The notes below the pieces were generated by a model that saw only the letters and a list, made by a program, of their open reading frames with translations, did not search any database and was not told where the DNA came from. From the NCBI RefSeq assembly GCF_947855115.1, contig NZ_CANTZW010000007.1, positions 62,001 to 126,000 of the forward strand: a DNA stretch of 64,000 nucleotides, read 5' to 3'. Made by a program: the position numbers and the translations under genes. Positions 18,494 through 27,038 of this stretch are shown here, in pieces (the stretch's first letter is position 1; each line of letters opens with the position of its first letter). This DNA is from an uncultured Parabacteroides sp. (GTDB lineage: Bacteria; Bacteroidota; Bacteroidia; Bacteroidales; Tannerellaceae).

Positions 18494-19936
18494 ATGGCAG
18501 AACAATCATTAAAAGATAAAACAGCGAAAGGACTTTTCTGGGGAGGGGTGAGTAACGGGATGCAACAGATACTCGCCTTGCTGTTTGGAATCTTTTTGTC
18601 TCGTATATTATCGCCGGGAGATTATGGGATGGTCGGGATGCTGGCGATTTTTACGGGTTTCGCGAATGCCCTTCAGGAAAGCGGTTTCTCGGCGGCCTTG
18701 ACAAATAAGCTGGATATTAAGCATGAGGATTACAATTCGGTATTTTGGTTTAATATAGCCGTAGGGATCGCCCTTTATGTGATTTTGTTTTTCTCGGCCC
18801 CTTTGATCGCCGTTTTTTTTGACCAGCCGGATTTGCTTTGGGTATCCCGTATCGTATTCTTGAGTTTCTTGTTTGGTTGTTTTGGCACGGCTCAAGCCGC
18901 TTATCTGTTTAAGAACTTGATGGTCAAGGAAAGGGCGAAGATCGATATCTATGCGTTGCTGCTATCCAACACGGCAGCGTTGATCATGGCGTTGAATGGT
19001 ATGGCTTATTGGGGAATCGCCATTCAAGGAGTGCTTTATATCGGTTTAGGCACTTTTCTCAGGTGGTATTATTCACCTTGGAGGCCCACTTTCTCCTTTA
19101 GCCTTCAGCCTTTAAAGGAGATGTTTCCGTTTAGCGCAAGGTTATTATTGACAAATCTGTTCAGTCAGATGTCTACGAATATATTCTCTATCCTGTTGGG
19201 TAAGTTCTATACGGTCCAGCAAGTGGGATATTATTCCCAAGGTTATAAATGGATGAATATGGGCGGGAGCTTCATTACGGGAATGGTATCGGGAGTAGCC
19301 CAGCCGGTATTTGCCCAAGTCTCTTATGAGAAAGAGAGACAAGTACAGGTTTTAAGGAAAATGATCCGTTTCACGGCCTTTATATCTTTTCCATTGATGT
19401 TTGGCATGGCGCTGGTCGCGAACGAGTTGATCTTGATTACGGTTACGGAAAAGTGGGCGCCTTGTGTCCCTATCTTGCAGTTGCTGTGTATTTGGGGGGC
19501 TTTCTCCCCGATATGCGAACTTTATAAGAACATAGTGATTAGCCATGGGAAATCTAATATCTATTTGTATGCGAACGTGATATTTGGTATACTCCAGATC
19601 GTGTTGTTGATCGTCATGCTGCCTTATGGGATTTTATGGATGGTCGCGGCTTATGTGGTCGCTTACCTTTGCTGGTTGCTTGTGTGGCATTATTTCGCGA
19701 GCCGCTTGATAGGGGTTAAGCTATATAATGTAATAAGAGATATATCCCCTTATTTCCTTATCACTCTCTCCGTATTGGGCTGTGCTTGGTGGCTCTCTTT
19801 CATCTCGGAAAATATCTATATACGATTTGTTTTGAAGATTTTTGTGTCTGCGATTTTATATATAGGAGTCATGTGGAAGACACAATCTGTAATATTTAGG
19901 GAATGCATAGAGTTTATATGGAAAAAAAGACAATGA
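18494..19936 (+). CDS. wzx: Wzx-type oligosaccharide flippase (MOP superfamily)
   Basis: 480 residues from ATG 18494; an in-frame ATG at 18458 lies upstream of the promoter box. It is very hydrophobic, with about 12-14 predicted membrane helices. It begins with the typical KDKTAKGLFWGGVSNGMQQI leader and LSRILSPGDYGMVGM loop of the PST/Wzx (WzxC-like) branch. It moves lipid-linked oligosaccharides from the cytoplasmic to the periplasmic face. No Wzy polymerase or Wzz chain-length protein was recognised nearby, which fits a short glycan rather than a polymer. Its stop overlaps the next start (ATGA). Confidence 0.9.
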   Translation: MAEQSLKDKTAKGLFWGGVSNGMQQILALLFGIFLSRILSPGDYGMVGMLAIFTGFANALQESGFSAALTNKLDIKHEDYNSVFWFNIAVGIALYVILFFSAPLIAVFFDQPDLLWVSRIVFLSFLFGCFGTAQAAYLFKNLMVKERAKIDIYALLLSNTAALIMALNGMAYWGIAIQGVLYIGLGTFLRWYYSPWRPTFSFSLQPLKEMFPFSARLLLTNLFSQMSTNIFSILLGKFYTVQQVGYYSQGYKWMNMGGSFITGMVSGVAQPVFAQVSYEKERQVQVLRKMIRFTAFISFPLMFGMALVANELILITVTEKWAPCVPILQLLCIWGAFSPICELYKNIVISHGKSNIYLYANVIFGILQIVLLIVMLPYGILWMVAAYVVAYLCWLLVWHYFASRLIGVKLYNVIRDISPYFLITLSVLGCAWWLSFISENIYIRFVLKIFVSAILYIGVMWKTQSVIFRECIEFIWKKRQ

Positions 19937-20763
19937 AGACTTTATATTTAGTTCCAATGGGTGGATTGGCTAATAGATATTATGCTATTTCATCAGCTAT
20001 TTCGTTTTGCCGAGATAATTCGATAAAGCTTCGGGTAATTTGGTTCAAGGACTGGGGGATGGGAGCGGATTTTCATTCTTTATTCCATATTGATATTGCT
20101 CCTTCGGAAGTTGAGGTCATAGATGCGTCTTTACGGCATTATATTTATGATCGTCCACGGAAACGCAATTTGTGGTTGCCGTATTTATATCAGAGAATGA
20201 GTTTCCCGGAAAGAATTTATGAGAAAAATGTTCATACCTCTTTTTCTTCTTCAACTTTATTGAAATCATTTCAGCAGCATCGTTCTGTATATTTAGTTCA
20301 ATATCAATCATTTTATAAGAATGATGAAACTTTCCGGTATATTTTGCCGCTAGAAACGCATCAAAGGCAAATAAAGGCTCGTATCTCTACCTTTAAGAAT
20401 CATCGTGTCATAGGGGTACACATCAGACGTGGAGATCATTTGACACCTACTTTAAACAGCCCGTTATCTTTGTTCACGATGAAGATAAAAGAAGAAATCG
20501 CATTTGATCCTGATACGTTGTTTTATGTGGCGTCCGACTCATCCGAGGAAAAAAGAAAGCTTTTAGATTTATTTGGTGACCGGATAATAACTAGTTTAAA
20601 AGAAGTACGGAGAGATAATGAGAATGGTATAGTTGATGCCTTGATAGAATTATATACATTGGCGCATACGGAGAAAATATATGGTTCCATGGCTAGTACT
20701 TATTCTACGTTAGCCGCCGACTTATTTTCAATCAAGTTGGAGGTCTTATCTTTAGTCCGGTGA
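19933..20763 (+). CDS. Fucosyltransferase-like protein (HxRRGD motif)
   Basis: 276 residues from ATG 19933, which overlaps the wzx stop (ATGA); upstream ATGs at 19903 and 19918 are also open. The N-terminus MKTLYLVPMGGLANRYYAISS has the glycine-rich nucleotide-sugar entry seen in alpha-1,2 and O-fucosyltransferase-like families. VHIRRGDH (about 162-169) is the GDP-fucose-binding motif. The C-terminus includes EKIYGSMASTYSTLAADL. It probably transfers fucose, or another GDP-sugar, to the growing glycan. It begins a stretch of clearly AT-rich genes. Confidence 0.7.
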   Translation: MKTLYLVPMGGLANRYYAISSAISFCRDNSIKLRVIWFKDWGMGADFHSLFHIDIAPSEVEVIDASLRHYIYDRPRKRNLWLPYLYQRMSFPERIYEKNVHTSFSSSTLLKSFQQHRSVYLVQYQSFYKNDETFRYILPLETHQRQIKARISTFKNHRVIGVHIRRGDHLTPTLNSPLSLFTMKIKEEIAFDPDTLFYVASDSSEEKRKLLDLFGDRIITSLKEVRRDNENGIVDALIELYTLAHTEKIYGSMASTYSTLAADLFSIKLEVLSLVR

Positions 20764-20808
20764 TGATTTTTTATTTTATATCTTGAGTTAAAATATTTAT
20801 TGACGGTA

Positions 20809-21900
20809 ATGAATAGAAATAAAATAAGAGTTTTGGCATTTTATTTGCCACAATTTCATCCAATACCCGAAAATGATAAGTGGTATGGAAAAGGTTTTAC
20901 GGAATGGACGAACGTAGGTAAAGCCAAGCCTTTGTTCAGGGGGCATTATCAACCACAGGTTCCGGCAGACTTAGGATATTATGATTTGCGAGTTCCGGAA
21001 ACTCGCCAGGCTCAGGCAGATATGGCAAGAGAGTATGGGGTGGAAGCGTTTTGTTATTGGCATTATTGGTTTGGGAATGGAAGGCGTTTGTTGGAAAGAC
21101 CCTTTAATGAAGTCTTGAAATCGGGTAAACCGGATTTCCCCTTTTGTCTAGCTTGGGCCAATCACTCTTGGAGAGGTATTTATAATGGAGTTAAGACGAA
21201 AGAGTCATTAATCGATCAAACTTATGGTGGACTTTCTGATTATGAGCGTCATTTCTATGACGTACTACCGGCGTTTAAGGATAAGAGATATGTGACTGTT
21301 GACGGAAAACCTTTTTTCTTAATTTTCGCTCCAGCGGAAATTCCGGATTCTAGGGAGTTTATAGACTGTTGGCAACGTTTGGCAGTACGGAATGGTTTAA
21401 CGGGTATTCATTTTGTCGCTCATACGTATCAACCAAATGATATAGATAATTTTCTGTCAATGGGATATGACGCAGTCAATGTCGTGAGGTTGTTTGAGTA
21501 CCAGAGAATAGGAATATCTTTTGTACAGAAAGTTATTAATAAGGTAAATAGGGAGTTTTTTAAACATGGCTTTTGGTGTCAGTACAAAGATGCGATGAAA
21601 TATTTCTCTGGTAAAGAGGATGAGAGAGAAAATGTTTATCCTACAATAATTCCCAATTGGGATCATTCTCCTAGGACAGGACGTTATGGTGCTATTTTAA
21701 AAGGTTCGACTCCCCAACTTTTCCAGAAACATGTAGAGCAAACGGTTCGTTCGATCCTAAATAAGGGCGATGATCATCGGATCGTGATTCTGAAGTCTTG
21801 GAATGAATGGGCTGAAGGAAATTATGTGGAGCCGGATTTGAATTTTGGCAGAGGCTATTTGGAGGCTTTACGTACGGTTTTACAAAAGGATATCAGGTAG
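20809..21900 (+). CDS. WbsX-like glycosyltransferase / GH99-like domain protein
   Basis: 363 residues from ATG 20809; the longer reading begins with a TTG and is less likely. It has the classic WbsX N-terminus VLAFYLPQFHPIPENDKWYGKGFTEWTNVG (residues 7-36), then FCYWHYWFGNGRRLLERPFNE and ILKSWNEWAEGNYVEPD near the end. The Pfam family Glyco_tran_WbsX is common in O-antigen loci. The fold resembles GH99 endo-mannosidases, and whether members transfer or hydrolyse is unsettled. Six bases separate it from the next gene. Confidence 0.88.
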   Translation: MNRNKIRVLAFYLPQFHPIPENDKWYGKGFTEWTNVGKAKPLFRGHYQPQVPADLGYYDLRVPETRQAQADMAREYGVEAFCYWHYWFGNGRRLLERPFNEVLKSGKPDFPFCLAWANHSWRGIYNGVKTKESLIDQTYGGLSDYERHFYDVLPAFKDKRYVTVDGKPFFLIFAPAEIPDSREFIDCWQRLAVRNGLTGIHFVAHTYQPNDIDNFLSMGYDAVNVVRLFEYQRIGISFVQKVINKVNREFFKHGFWCQYKDAMKYFSGKEDERENVYPTIIPNWDHSPRTGRYGAILKGSTPQLFQKHVEQTVRSILNKGDDHRIVILKSWNEWAEGNYVEPDLNFGRGYLEALRTVLQKDIR

Positions 21901-21906
21901 AGTCAT

Positions 21907-23031
21907 ATGAAAAAACGGGCGATTATACTACATCCGGCGATAGCTCCTTATCGAGTTGATTTTTTTAATTCGTTAGCTAAAGAGTTTGACGCAAGCTTTT
22001 ATTTTGAGTTTGATAATGCCTTGGAACAGGCTTTTGACCAGGAAAAACTTAGAAAACGATTGTGTTTCGCACCCCGTTTTCTTTCTTCAGGTTTTATGGG
22101 TATTAAGAATCTGAGGTTTGAGGTACTGGCTATTTTGTGGAAGAATAAGGCTGATGTCGTTTTTGTTTCGGAGTATAATTTGTTAGGACTTTTAGTATGC
22201 TTTTATAAGTTGTTGTTTAACCGGAATCTAACTGTGGTATCTATATGCGATGATAACGTATCGATGGCTCAAGGGGCGCATTTTGTTAAAAAGCTTACCC
22301 GTTACGTTATGTTACATATCCTTTCGATCGTGGTTCTAGCCGATAATAATGTGTTGACTTGGTATGAAAACAATTTGAGATTTAAGTCGAAATATGTTTA
22401 TTTCCCGATCATTCAGTCAGACAACTTTTTTAGAGAACGGTTGCTGAAAGCTTTATCAATTTCTGTTTCTGTTGCAGAGAAGTATAGTTTAATAGGGAAA
22501 AAAAATATATTATATGTGGGGCGTCTGGTTGAGATAAAGAATGTATCTCTTTTATTAAAGGCGTTTCGTCATGTCAACGCCGATTTTCCAGATACTAGGT
22601 TGTTGATTGTAGGTGACGGAGATTTACGTGAAGCTTTGGAGTCTCAGGCACAAGACTATATATCTGCAGGTTTAATACGGTTTATGGGAAAACAAGAAGG
22701 TTTAGACCTGTTGGCTTATTATAATTTAGCGCAAATCTTTGTTTTACCTAGTTTATATGAACCTTTTGGTACGGTTGTGAATGAGGCGTTACTATCCGGT
22801 TGTTATACTTTATGTTCATCTATCGCAGGATCGGCTTGTTTAATAGATGAGCCCCAAAATGGTTTATTGTTTGATCCTTCTAATGAATCCGATTTATGTC
22901 TTAAGCTAAAAAAAGCGCTAATGGATGTTGTTGGACTTGAAGAGATAGCGTTGAAAGGTAATAAGATGCAAATTCGATATGCGGAGAGGATGGATTGTTT
23001 GTTAAAGTGTTTATATTTGGCAATTAATTAA
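21907..23031 (+). CDS. Glycosyltransferase family 4 protein
   Basis: 374 residues with a GT-B fold. The N-terminal half starts RAIILHPAIAPYRVDFFNSLA. The C-terminal half has NILYVGRLVEIKNVSLLLKAF (about 200), then GDGDLREALE and the EX7E-type donor site LPSLYEPFGTVVNEAL (about 283-298). It adds a sugar from a nucleotide donor with retention of configuration; donor and acceptor are unknown. The coding sequence is strongly AT-rich. It is co-directional and closely packed with its neighbours. Confidence 0.88.
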   Translation: MKKRAIILHPAIAPYRVDFFNSLAKEFDASFYFEFDNALEQAFDQEKLRKRLCFAPRFLSSGFMGIKNLRFEVLAILWKNKADVVFVSEYNLLGLLVCFYKLLFNRNLTVVSICDDNVSMAQGAHFVKKLTRYVMLHILSIVVLADNNVLTWYENNLRFKSKYVYFPIIQSDNFFRERLLKALSISVSVAEKYSLIGKKNILYVGRLVEIKNVSLLLKAFRHVNADFPDTRLLIVGDGDLREALESQAQDYISAGLIRFMGKQEGLDLLAYYNLAQIFVLPSLYEPFGTVVNEALLSGCYTLCSSIAGSACLIDEPQNGLLFDPSNESDLCLKLKKALMDVVGLEEIALKGNKMQIRYAERMDCLLKCLYLAIN

Positions 23032-23037
23032 TACAAA

Positions 23038-23910
23038 ATGGATATTCGTTTAGTTTGGGAAAGGCTGTATTGGGCGTTAGTAAAGCGTTTTTTTAAAAAA
23101 AAGCAGAAAACGTATGAAGACTGGAAAGCGAAAGGATACATTAATGATCCAAAAGTGAGTTTTATCATACAATCTCATAATAAAAGTGTACAGGTGAAAC
23201 ATGTTGTCAATAAATTGAGAAACTATCCGAGAGCTGAGATTGTTGTGATTGATGATGGCTCAGATCGTAATCATTATATTTCCTTGGCACGTTATTTAAA
23301 TAGAGGTAATGAGTTTCTATTAAGGGCAAATGATTTGTATGAGAATGTGATGTATGACAAAACAATTCGCATGGTAAATGGGCGATTCGTGGCGTTATTA
23401 CAGGATGATGATGATTTTAAGGATTTGTCGTGGGTAGATAACGCAGTCTTTTATTTTGAGAAATATCCTGAGTTGGCTATTTTGGGAGGACGAGATTGCC
23501 TTGATTTTGCTATAGATAAACAAAAAGGCAGATTTGATATATTGGATTGTGATCTTCCTACGGAGGATATTGATTTTTGTTTTGTCCCTCATGTTAATAG
23601 AGCTCCGATGTGGCTTAACCGTTCTCTTTTCTTAGAGAAATTAAAACATATTGATTTTGATTTTGCCCCATTCCAATTCGATGATGTAGAGCTGTGTTTA
23701 CGTGCATGGCTGAATGGTTGTCAAGTGGGTTGGTATAAGACGGAGTTTTCTTCTTTGAGTGCGGGAGGTATGCGTATTTGGAATAACACTTTTACACAGG
23801 AACAATGTAAAAAGAATATATGTAAACTGTATGACCTTTATTCTGATAAAGACGTAGAGCTTCATCAGATAATCAATACTTCTAATAAAAACTTAGGATG
23901 TCATGGATGA
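23038..23910 (+). CDS. Glycosyltransferase family 2 (GT-A) protein
   Basis: 290 residues. After a basic N-terminus (FFKKKQKTYEDWKAKG) comes the GT-A core: VSFIIQSHNKS, EIVVIDDGSDRN (about 65-76) and the metal-binding acidic run LLQDDDDF (about 119-126). The C-terminal region has FDDVELCLRAWLNGCQVGWY, the usual ED-like acceptor segment of family 2. It is inverting, with unknown sugar specificity. Its last eight bases overlap the next gene, so translation is coupled. Confidence 0.85.
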   Translation: MDIRLVWERLYWALVKRFFKKKQKTYEDWKAKGYINDPKVSFIIQSHNKSVQVKHVVNKLRNYPRAEIVVIDDGSDRNHYISLARYLNRGNEFLLRANDLYENVMYDKTIRMVNGRFVALLQDDDDFKDLSWVDNAVFYFEKYPELAILGGRDCLDFAIDKQKGRFDILDCDLPTEDIDFCFVPHVNRAPMWLNRSLFLEKLKHIDFDFAPFQFDDVELCLRAWLNGCQVGWYKTEFSSLSAGGMRIWNNTFTQEQCKKNICKLYDLYSDKDVELHQIINTSNKNLGCHG

Positions 23911-24844
23911 ATTATATGATAATTGGCTTAACCTGAACAATTCTTTTTGTCGGCGCTTGGTTTATCGTGTTGGGATAGAGGCGGGATTCTTCTCTGAGTA
24001 TAATAATATGATTCTGTCTATGTTATATTGTTTAACTCATAGGTATCGTTTTTTATTAGATAGATCTTCCAATTTTCATACGGCAGGATGGTGTGGATTT
24101 TTTGAGCCTTTTTGCGATATGGTTATAGACCATCGTATGCATAGACGATCCTCTGACTGGCGTTACAGTATAAAAAAAACGTTAAGAAGTCGTTCCTTGA
24201 AATACCTTTCTGATATAAAACCTTATTTATATATCTGGAGGAAGGATTTGTTAACCCAGGATGTCTTTGGTAGAGCTAGAGATCCAAGAATGGCTGAAAA
24301 GCATTATTTTATTCCAGAGTTGGGAATTGATGGAAATCTACAGCAAGCATGTTCTCGGTTGATAAAGTTGACATGGAGATATAATAAAGATACGAAGATT
24401 TGCGTGGATACGCTCATCCATGATTTGTCGTTGCCTAGTGAGTATGTAGGAATGCACATTCGGGGTGGGGACAAGTTTATAGAACATAAGATAGAGGCGG
24501 TAGATAAATATTTTGATCGTGTACGTGAAACTATAGTTACCAAAAATTTATTTGTATTGACAGATGATTATAGTGTGATAGAAGAGATTTCCGTTAGATA
24601 TCCGGAATGGTCTGTTTATACTCTTTGTTCGAAGGAAGAGAGAGGATATTTTCATTCTTCTTTTATGGAAAAATCAGTGGACTTTCGTCAAAATCAATTG
24701 ATTAAGCTATTTGCTTCTGTTGATGTCTTATCTAATGCGCAGCAGTTCATAGGTACTTATAGTTCTAATCCTGGTATGTATATTGGAATGAGAAACCCTG
24801 ATATTTGTACAGGAGTTGATTTTGATCATTGGTTGCTATGGTAA
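23903..24844 (+). CDS. Fucosyltransferase-like protein (HIRGGD motif)
   Basis: 313 residues. The N-terminus is helical, with DELYDNWLNLNNSFC and a hydrophobic stretch, followed by FLLDRSSNFHTAGWCGFFEPF. The diagnostic segment is GMHIRGGDKF (Met184 to about 192), close to the HxRxGD motif of the FUT8/NodZ/O-fucosyltransferase clan. Later comes SNAQQFIGTYSSNPGMYIGM, matching their final donor-binding region. It is likely a GDP-sugar transferase (alpha-1,6-fucosyl-like), not related closely to the HxRRGD protein at 19933. It starts inside the upstream gene. Confidence 0.68.
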   Translation: MDELYDNWLNLNNSFCRRLVYRVGIEAGFFSEYNNMILSMLYCLTHRYRFLLDRSSNFHTAGWCGFFEPFCDMVIDHRMHRRSSDWRYSIKKTLRSRSLKYLSDIKPYLYIWRKDLLTQDVFGRARDPRMAEKHYFIPELGIDGNLQQACSRLIKLTWRYNKDTKICVDTLIHDLSLPSEYVGMHIRGGDKFIEHKIEAVDKYFDRVRETIVTKNLFVLTDDYSVIEEISVRYPEWSVYTLCSKEERGYFHSSFMEKSVDFRQNQLIKLFASVDVLSNAQQFIGTYSSNPGMYIGMRNPDICTGVDFDHWLLW

Positions 24845-24845
24845 G

Positions 24846-24986
24846 TTTTGGTTTAGGGCTTGTGCGAAGTTGGAGCCTGTGATACTACAGGTTCGAAAAG
24901 CGGTGAAAGTGTTAAAAGAAAAGAATATTATTGAGCGGATTGGAACTAAGAAAAATGGTTATTGGGAAATAATAAATAGGGAATGA
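24846..24986 (+). pseudogene. Remnant of an AlbA/RecG-like ATP-binding protein C-terminus
   Basis: Between the fucosyltransferase-like gene and the next glycosyltransferase, one frame stays open without a good start. It ends ...KVLKEKNIIERIGTKKNGYWEII (about 24906-24974) with a stop at 24984-24986. A phrase of this kind (LKEKGIIERIGSKK-GYW) is typical of the C-terminal winged-helix of AlbA_2/AAA_4-type RecG-like proteins in Bacteroidales. The rest of the gene is missing. It looks like scar material at the right edge of the AT-rich cassette. Its stop overlaps the ATG at 24983. Confidence 0.5.
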
Positions 24987-26245
24987 ACATCTTGATATTA
25001 AACACCTCTGAATTAACTGGTGGAGCGGCTGTGGCGGCGAGTCGGTTGGTGAAGGCGTTGGATAAGTCTGGCGTAGAGGTTTCTATGCTGGTACGGGATC
25101 GGAAGACGGATCATGTGAGGGTTTTCTCTGTGAATAATTCATGGATTTCGCGTAAGCTTAATTTCTTACGTTTCGTTTGGGAACGGTTGATAATCTTCAT
25201 TTGTAATTTCTTTAGTAAAGAGAATCTCTTTCAGGTATCCATTGCTGATACGGGCACGAACTTGTTGACACATCCGCTGGTGAGAAAGGCCGATGTAATT
25301 CATTTGCATTGGGTGAATCAAGGATTTTTGTCTCTTTCTGATATTAAGAAGTTAGTAGATACCGGGAAACCTATCGTGTGGACTATGCATGATTTATGGC
25401 CCGCTACGGCTATTTGCCATTATCCGGGAGGTTGCGAGAAATATATATCAAGTTGCCGTCGGTGCCCGATGTTGAGGCAGAATCCGTTTTTTGATTTGGC
25501 GGCTTCTGTTTTTAAGAAGAAAGGGAAGGTCGGGTTATCTAAGGTTACATTTGTCGGTTGCAGCCGGTGGATTATGGAAGAGGCAAAAAAAGGCCATTGG
25601 CTGAGAACGGCACGTTTTACGTCGATCCCTAACCCGATCGACGTGGCAGCCTTTAAGCCGATTGATAAACAAGTGGCTCGTAAGCGATTAGGCCTGCCGG
25701 AAGATAAGTCTCTTCTTCTTTTTGCCGCCGCTAAACTCTCGGATACCCGGAAAGGAGCGATTTTTTTGATTGAGGCTTGCCGAATGCTAAAAGAGAAATA
25801 CCAAGATCGCATGGAGATCGTCTTGATGGGGAATAGTTCGGAAGAATTAATCAGCCAGTTCCCTTTTAAAGTGAATACGCTAGGGTATATATCGGATACG
25901 GATACCATGGTTTCTGCCTATGCCAGTGCCGATATGTTCATCATACCTTCATTGGAAGATAATCTGCCCAATACGATTATGGAGTCGATGGCCTGCGGTA
26001 CCCCTTGTGCTGGATTTGAGACGGGGGGGATTCCGGAGATGATTGATCATCTGAGGAATGGATATGTCGCTAAATACAAGGATGCTAGGGATCTGGCAGT
26101 CGGGATAGAGTGGATATTGGATAATAATGTAACTTTGGGTCTCTCTTCCGCTTGCGTGGATAAAGTTCGCGAGAGTTATGCGGAAGAGGTGGTCGCCAAA
26201 CGATATATTTCGTTGTACAAGCAAGTCTGCGATAGAAAGAACTAG
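24983..26245 (+). CDS. Glycosyltransferase family 4 protein (WcaC-like)
   Basis: 420 residues. It begins MNILILNTSELTGGAAVAASRL, a glycine-rich donor-domain start typical of Bacteroidetes GT4 enzymes. VIHLHWVNQGFLS and TMHDLWPATAICHYPGGC (about 130-150) follow, with three further cysteines in CEKYISSCRRCPML that may bind metal. The C-terminal domain includes FIIPSLEDNLPNTIMESMACGTP (about 313-335), the E-x7-E donor site. Base composition is less AT-rich than the five glycosyltransferase genes before it, marking the right-hand conserved part of the locus. Confidence 0.88.
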   Translation: MNILILNTSELTGGAAVAASRLVKALDKSGVEVSMLVRDRKTDHVRVFSVNNSWISRKLNFLRFVWERLIIFICNFFSKENLFQVSIADTGTNLLTHPLVRKADVIHLHWVNQGFLSLSDIKKLVDTGKPIVWTMHDLWPATAICHYPGGCEKYISSCRRCPMLRQNPFFDLAASVFKKKGKVGLSKVTFVGCSRWIMEEAKKGHWLRTARFTSIPNPIDVAAFKPIDKQVARKRLGLPEDKSLLLFAAAKLSDTRKGAIFLIEACRMLKEKYQDRMEIVLMGNSSEELISQFPFKVNTLGYISDTDTMVSAYASADMFIIPSLEDNLPNTIMESMACGTPCAGFETGGIPEMIDHLRNGYVAKYKDARDLAVGIEWILDNNVTLGLSSACVDKVRESYAEEVVAKRYISLYKQVCDRKN

Positions 26246-26247
26246 AT

Positions 26248-27024
26248 ATGAGTGAGAAATTAAACAACTTACAGCCTACATTCTCGATCATAACAGTCAC
26301 CTATAATGCGGAGCGATGGTTGGAGCGTACGATCTTGAGCGTACTCAGCCAGTCGTATCCGAATATCGAGTATATATTGATCGACGGGGCATCGAAAGAT
26401 AAGACCGTAGAGATTATCAAGCAATATGAGTCTGGTATCGCTTCTTGGATAAGCGAGCCTGATCATGGCTTGTATGATGCCATGAATAAAGGATTGACAC
26501 GGGCCACGGGAGATTATGTGTGGTTCCTGAATGCGGGAGATACACTTTATACCTCAGATACCGTGCAAAGAATTGTGGCATCTTTGAAAAAGAAAGTATC
26601 TTTGCCAGACGTGATTTACGGAGAAACCCGGATTGTTGACGCGGAAGGCAGGTCGTTGGGTATGCGCAGGCTGAAAGCGCCGGAGAAACTGACTTGGAAA
26701 AGTTTCCGGATGGGAATGTTGGTTTGCCATCAGTCTTTTATATCAAAGCGGGCGATCGCCCCGTTATATAATACGGAATACCGTTTGACGGCAGATTATG
26801 ATTGGTGTATCCAATGCTTGAAACGATCCGGAAGAATACACAATACACGCTTGATCCTGTCTAATTTCCTGGAAGAGGGATTGAGCAGTGTTAACCGGAA
26901 AGCCTCCTTGAAGGAACGATACGAAGTCATGTGCAAATATTACGGCAAGGTATCGACGGTTTTGCTGCATGGTTGGTTCGCCGTGAGATTCTATTTTGCC
27001 AAATGGTTTAAGGGTAGAGTATAA
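26248..27024 (+). CDS. Glycosyltransferase family 2 protein (WcaE/WcaA-like)
   Basis: 258 residues. A standard GT-A start, FSIITVTYNAERWLERTILS, then IEYILIDGASKDKTVEIIK and the DxD-like WFLNAGDTLY (about 92-101). TADYDWCIQCLKRSG near residue 185 is the catalytic-base region. The closest relatives I recall are colanic-acid type WcaE-like transferases. The gene starts two bases after the previous stop, so it belongs to the same operon. Sugar specificity cannot be told. Confidence 0.88.
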   Translation: MSEKLNNLQPTFSIITVTYNAERWLERTILSVLSQSYPNIEYILIDGASKDKTVEIIKQYESGIASWISEPDHGLYDAMNKGLTRATGDYVWFLNAGDTLYTSDTVQRIVASLKKKVSLPDVIYGETRIVDAEGRSLGMRRLKAPEKLTWKSFRMGMLVCHQSFISKRAIAPLYNTEYRLTADYDWCIQCLKRSGRIHNTRLILSNFLEEGLSSVNRKASLKERYEVMCKYYGKVSTVLLHGWFAVRFYFAKWFKGRV

Positions 27025-27038
27025 ATAATAAATTATAG

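Noticed and set aside
24880..24910. Possible tRNA T-arm (AGGTTCGAAA)
   Set aside because: No acceptor stem, D-arm or anticodon arm can be formed around it; the stretch belongs to the open remnant frame.
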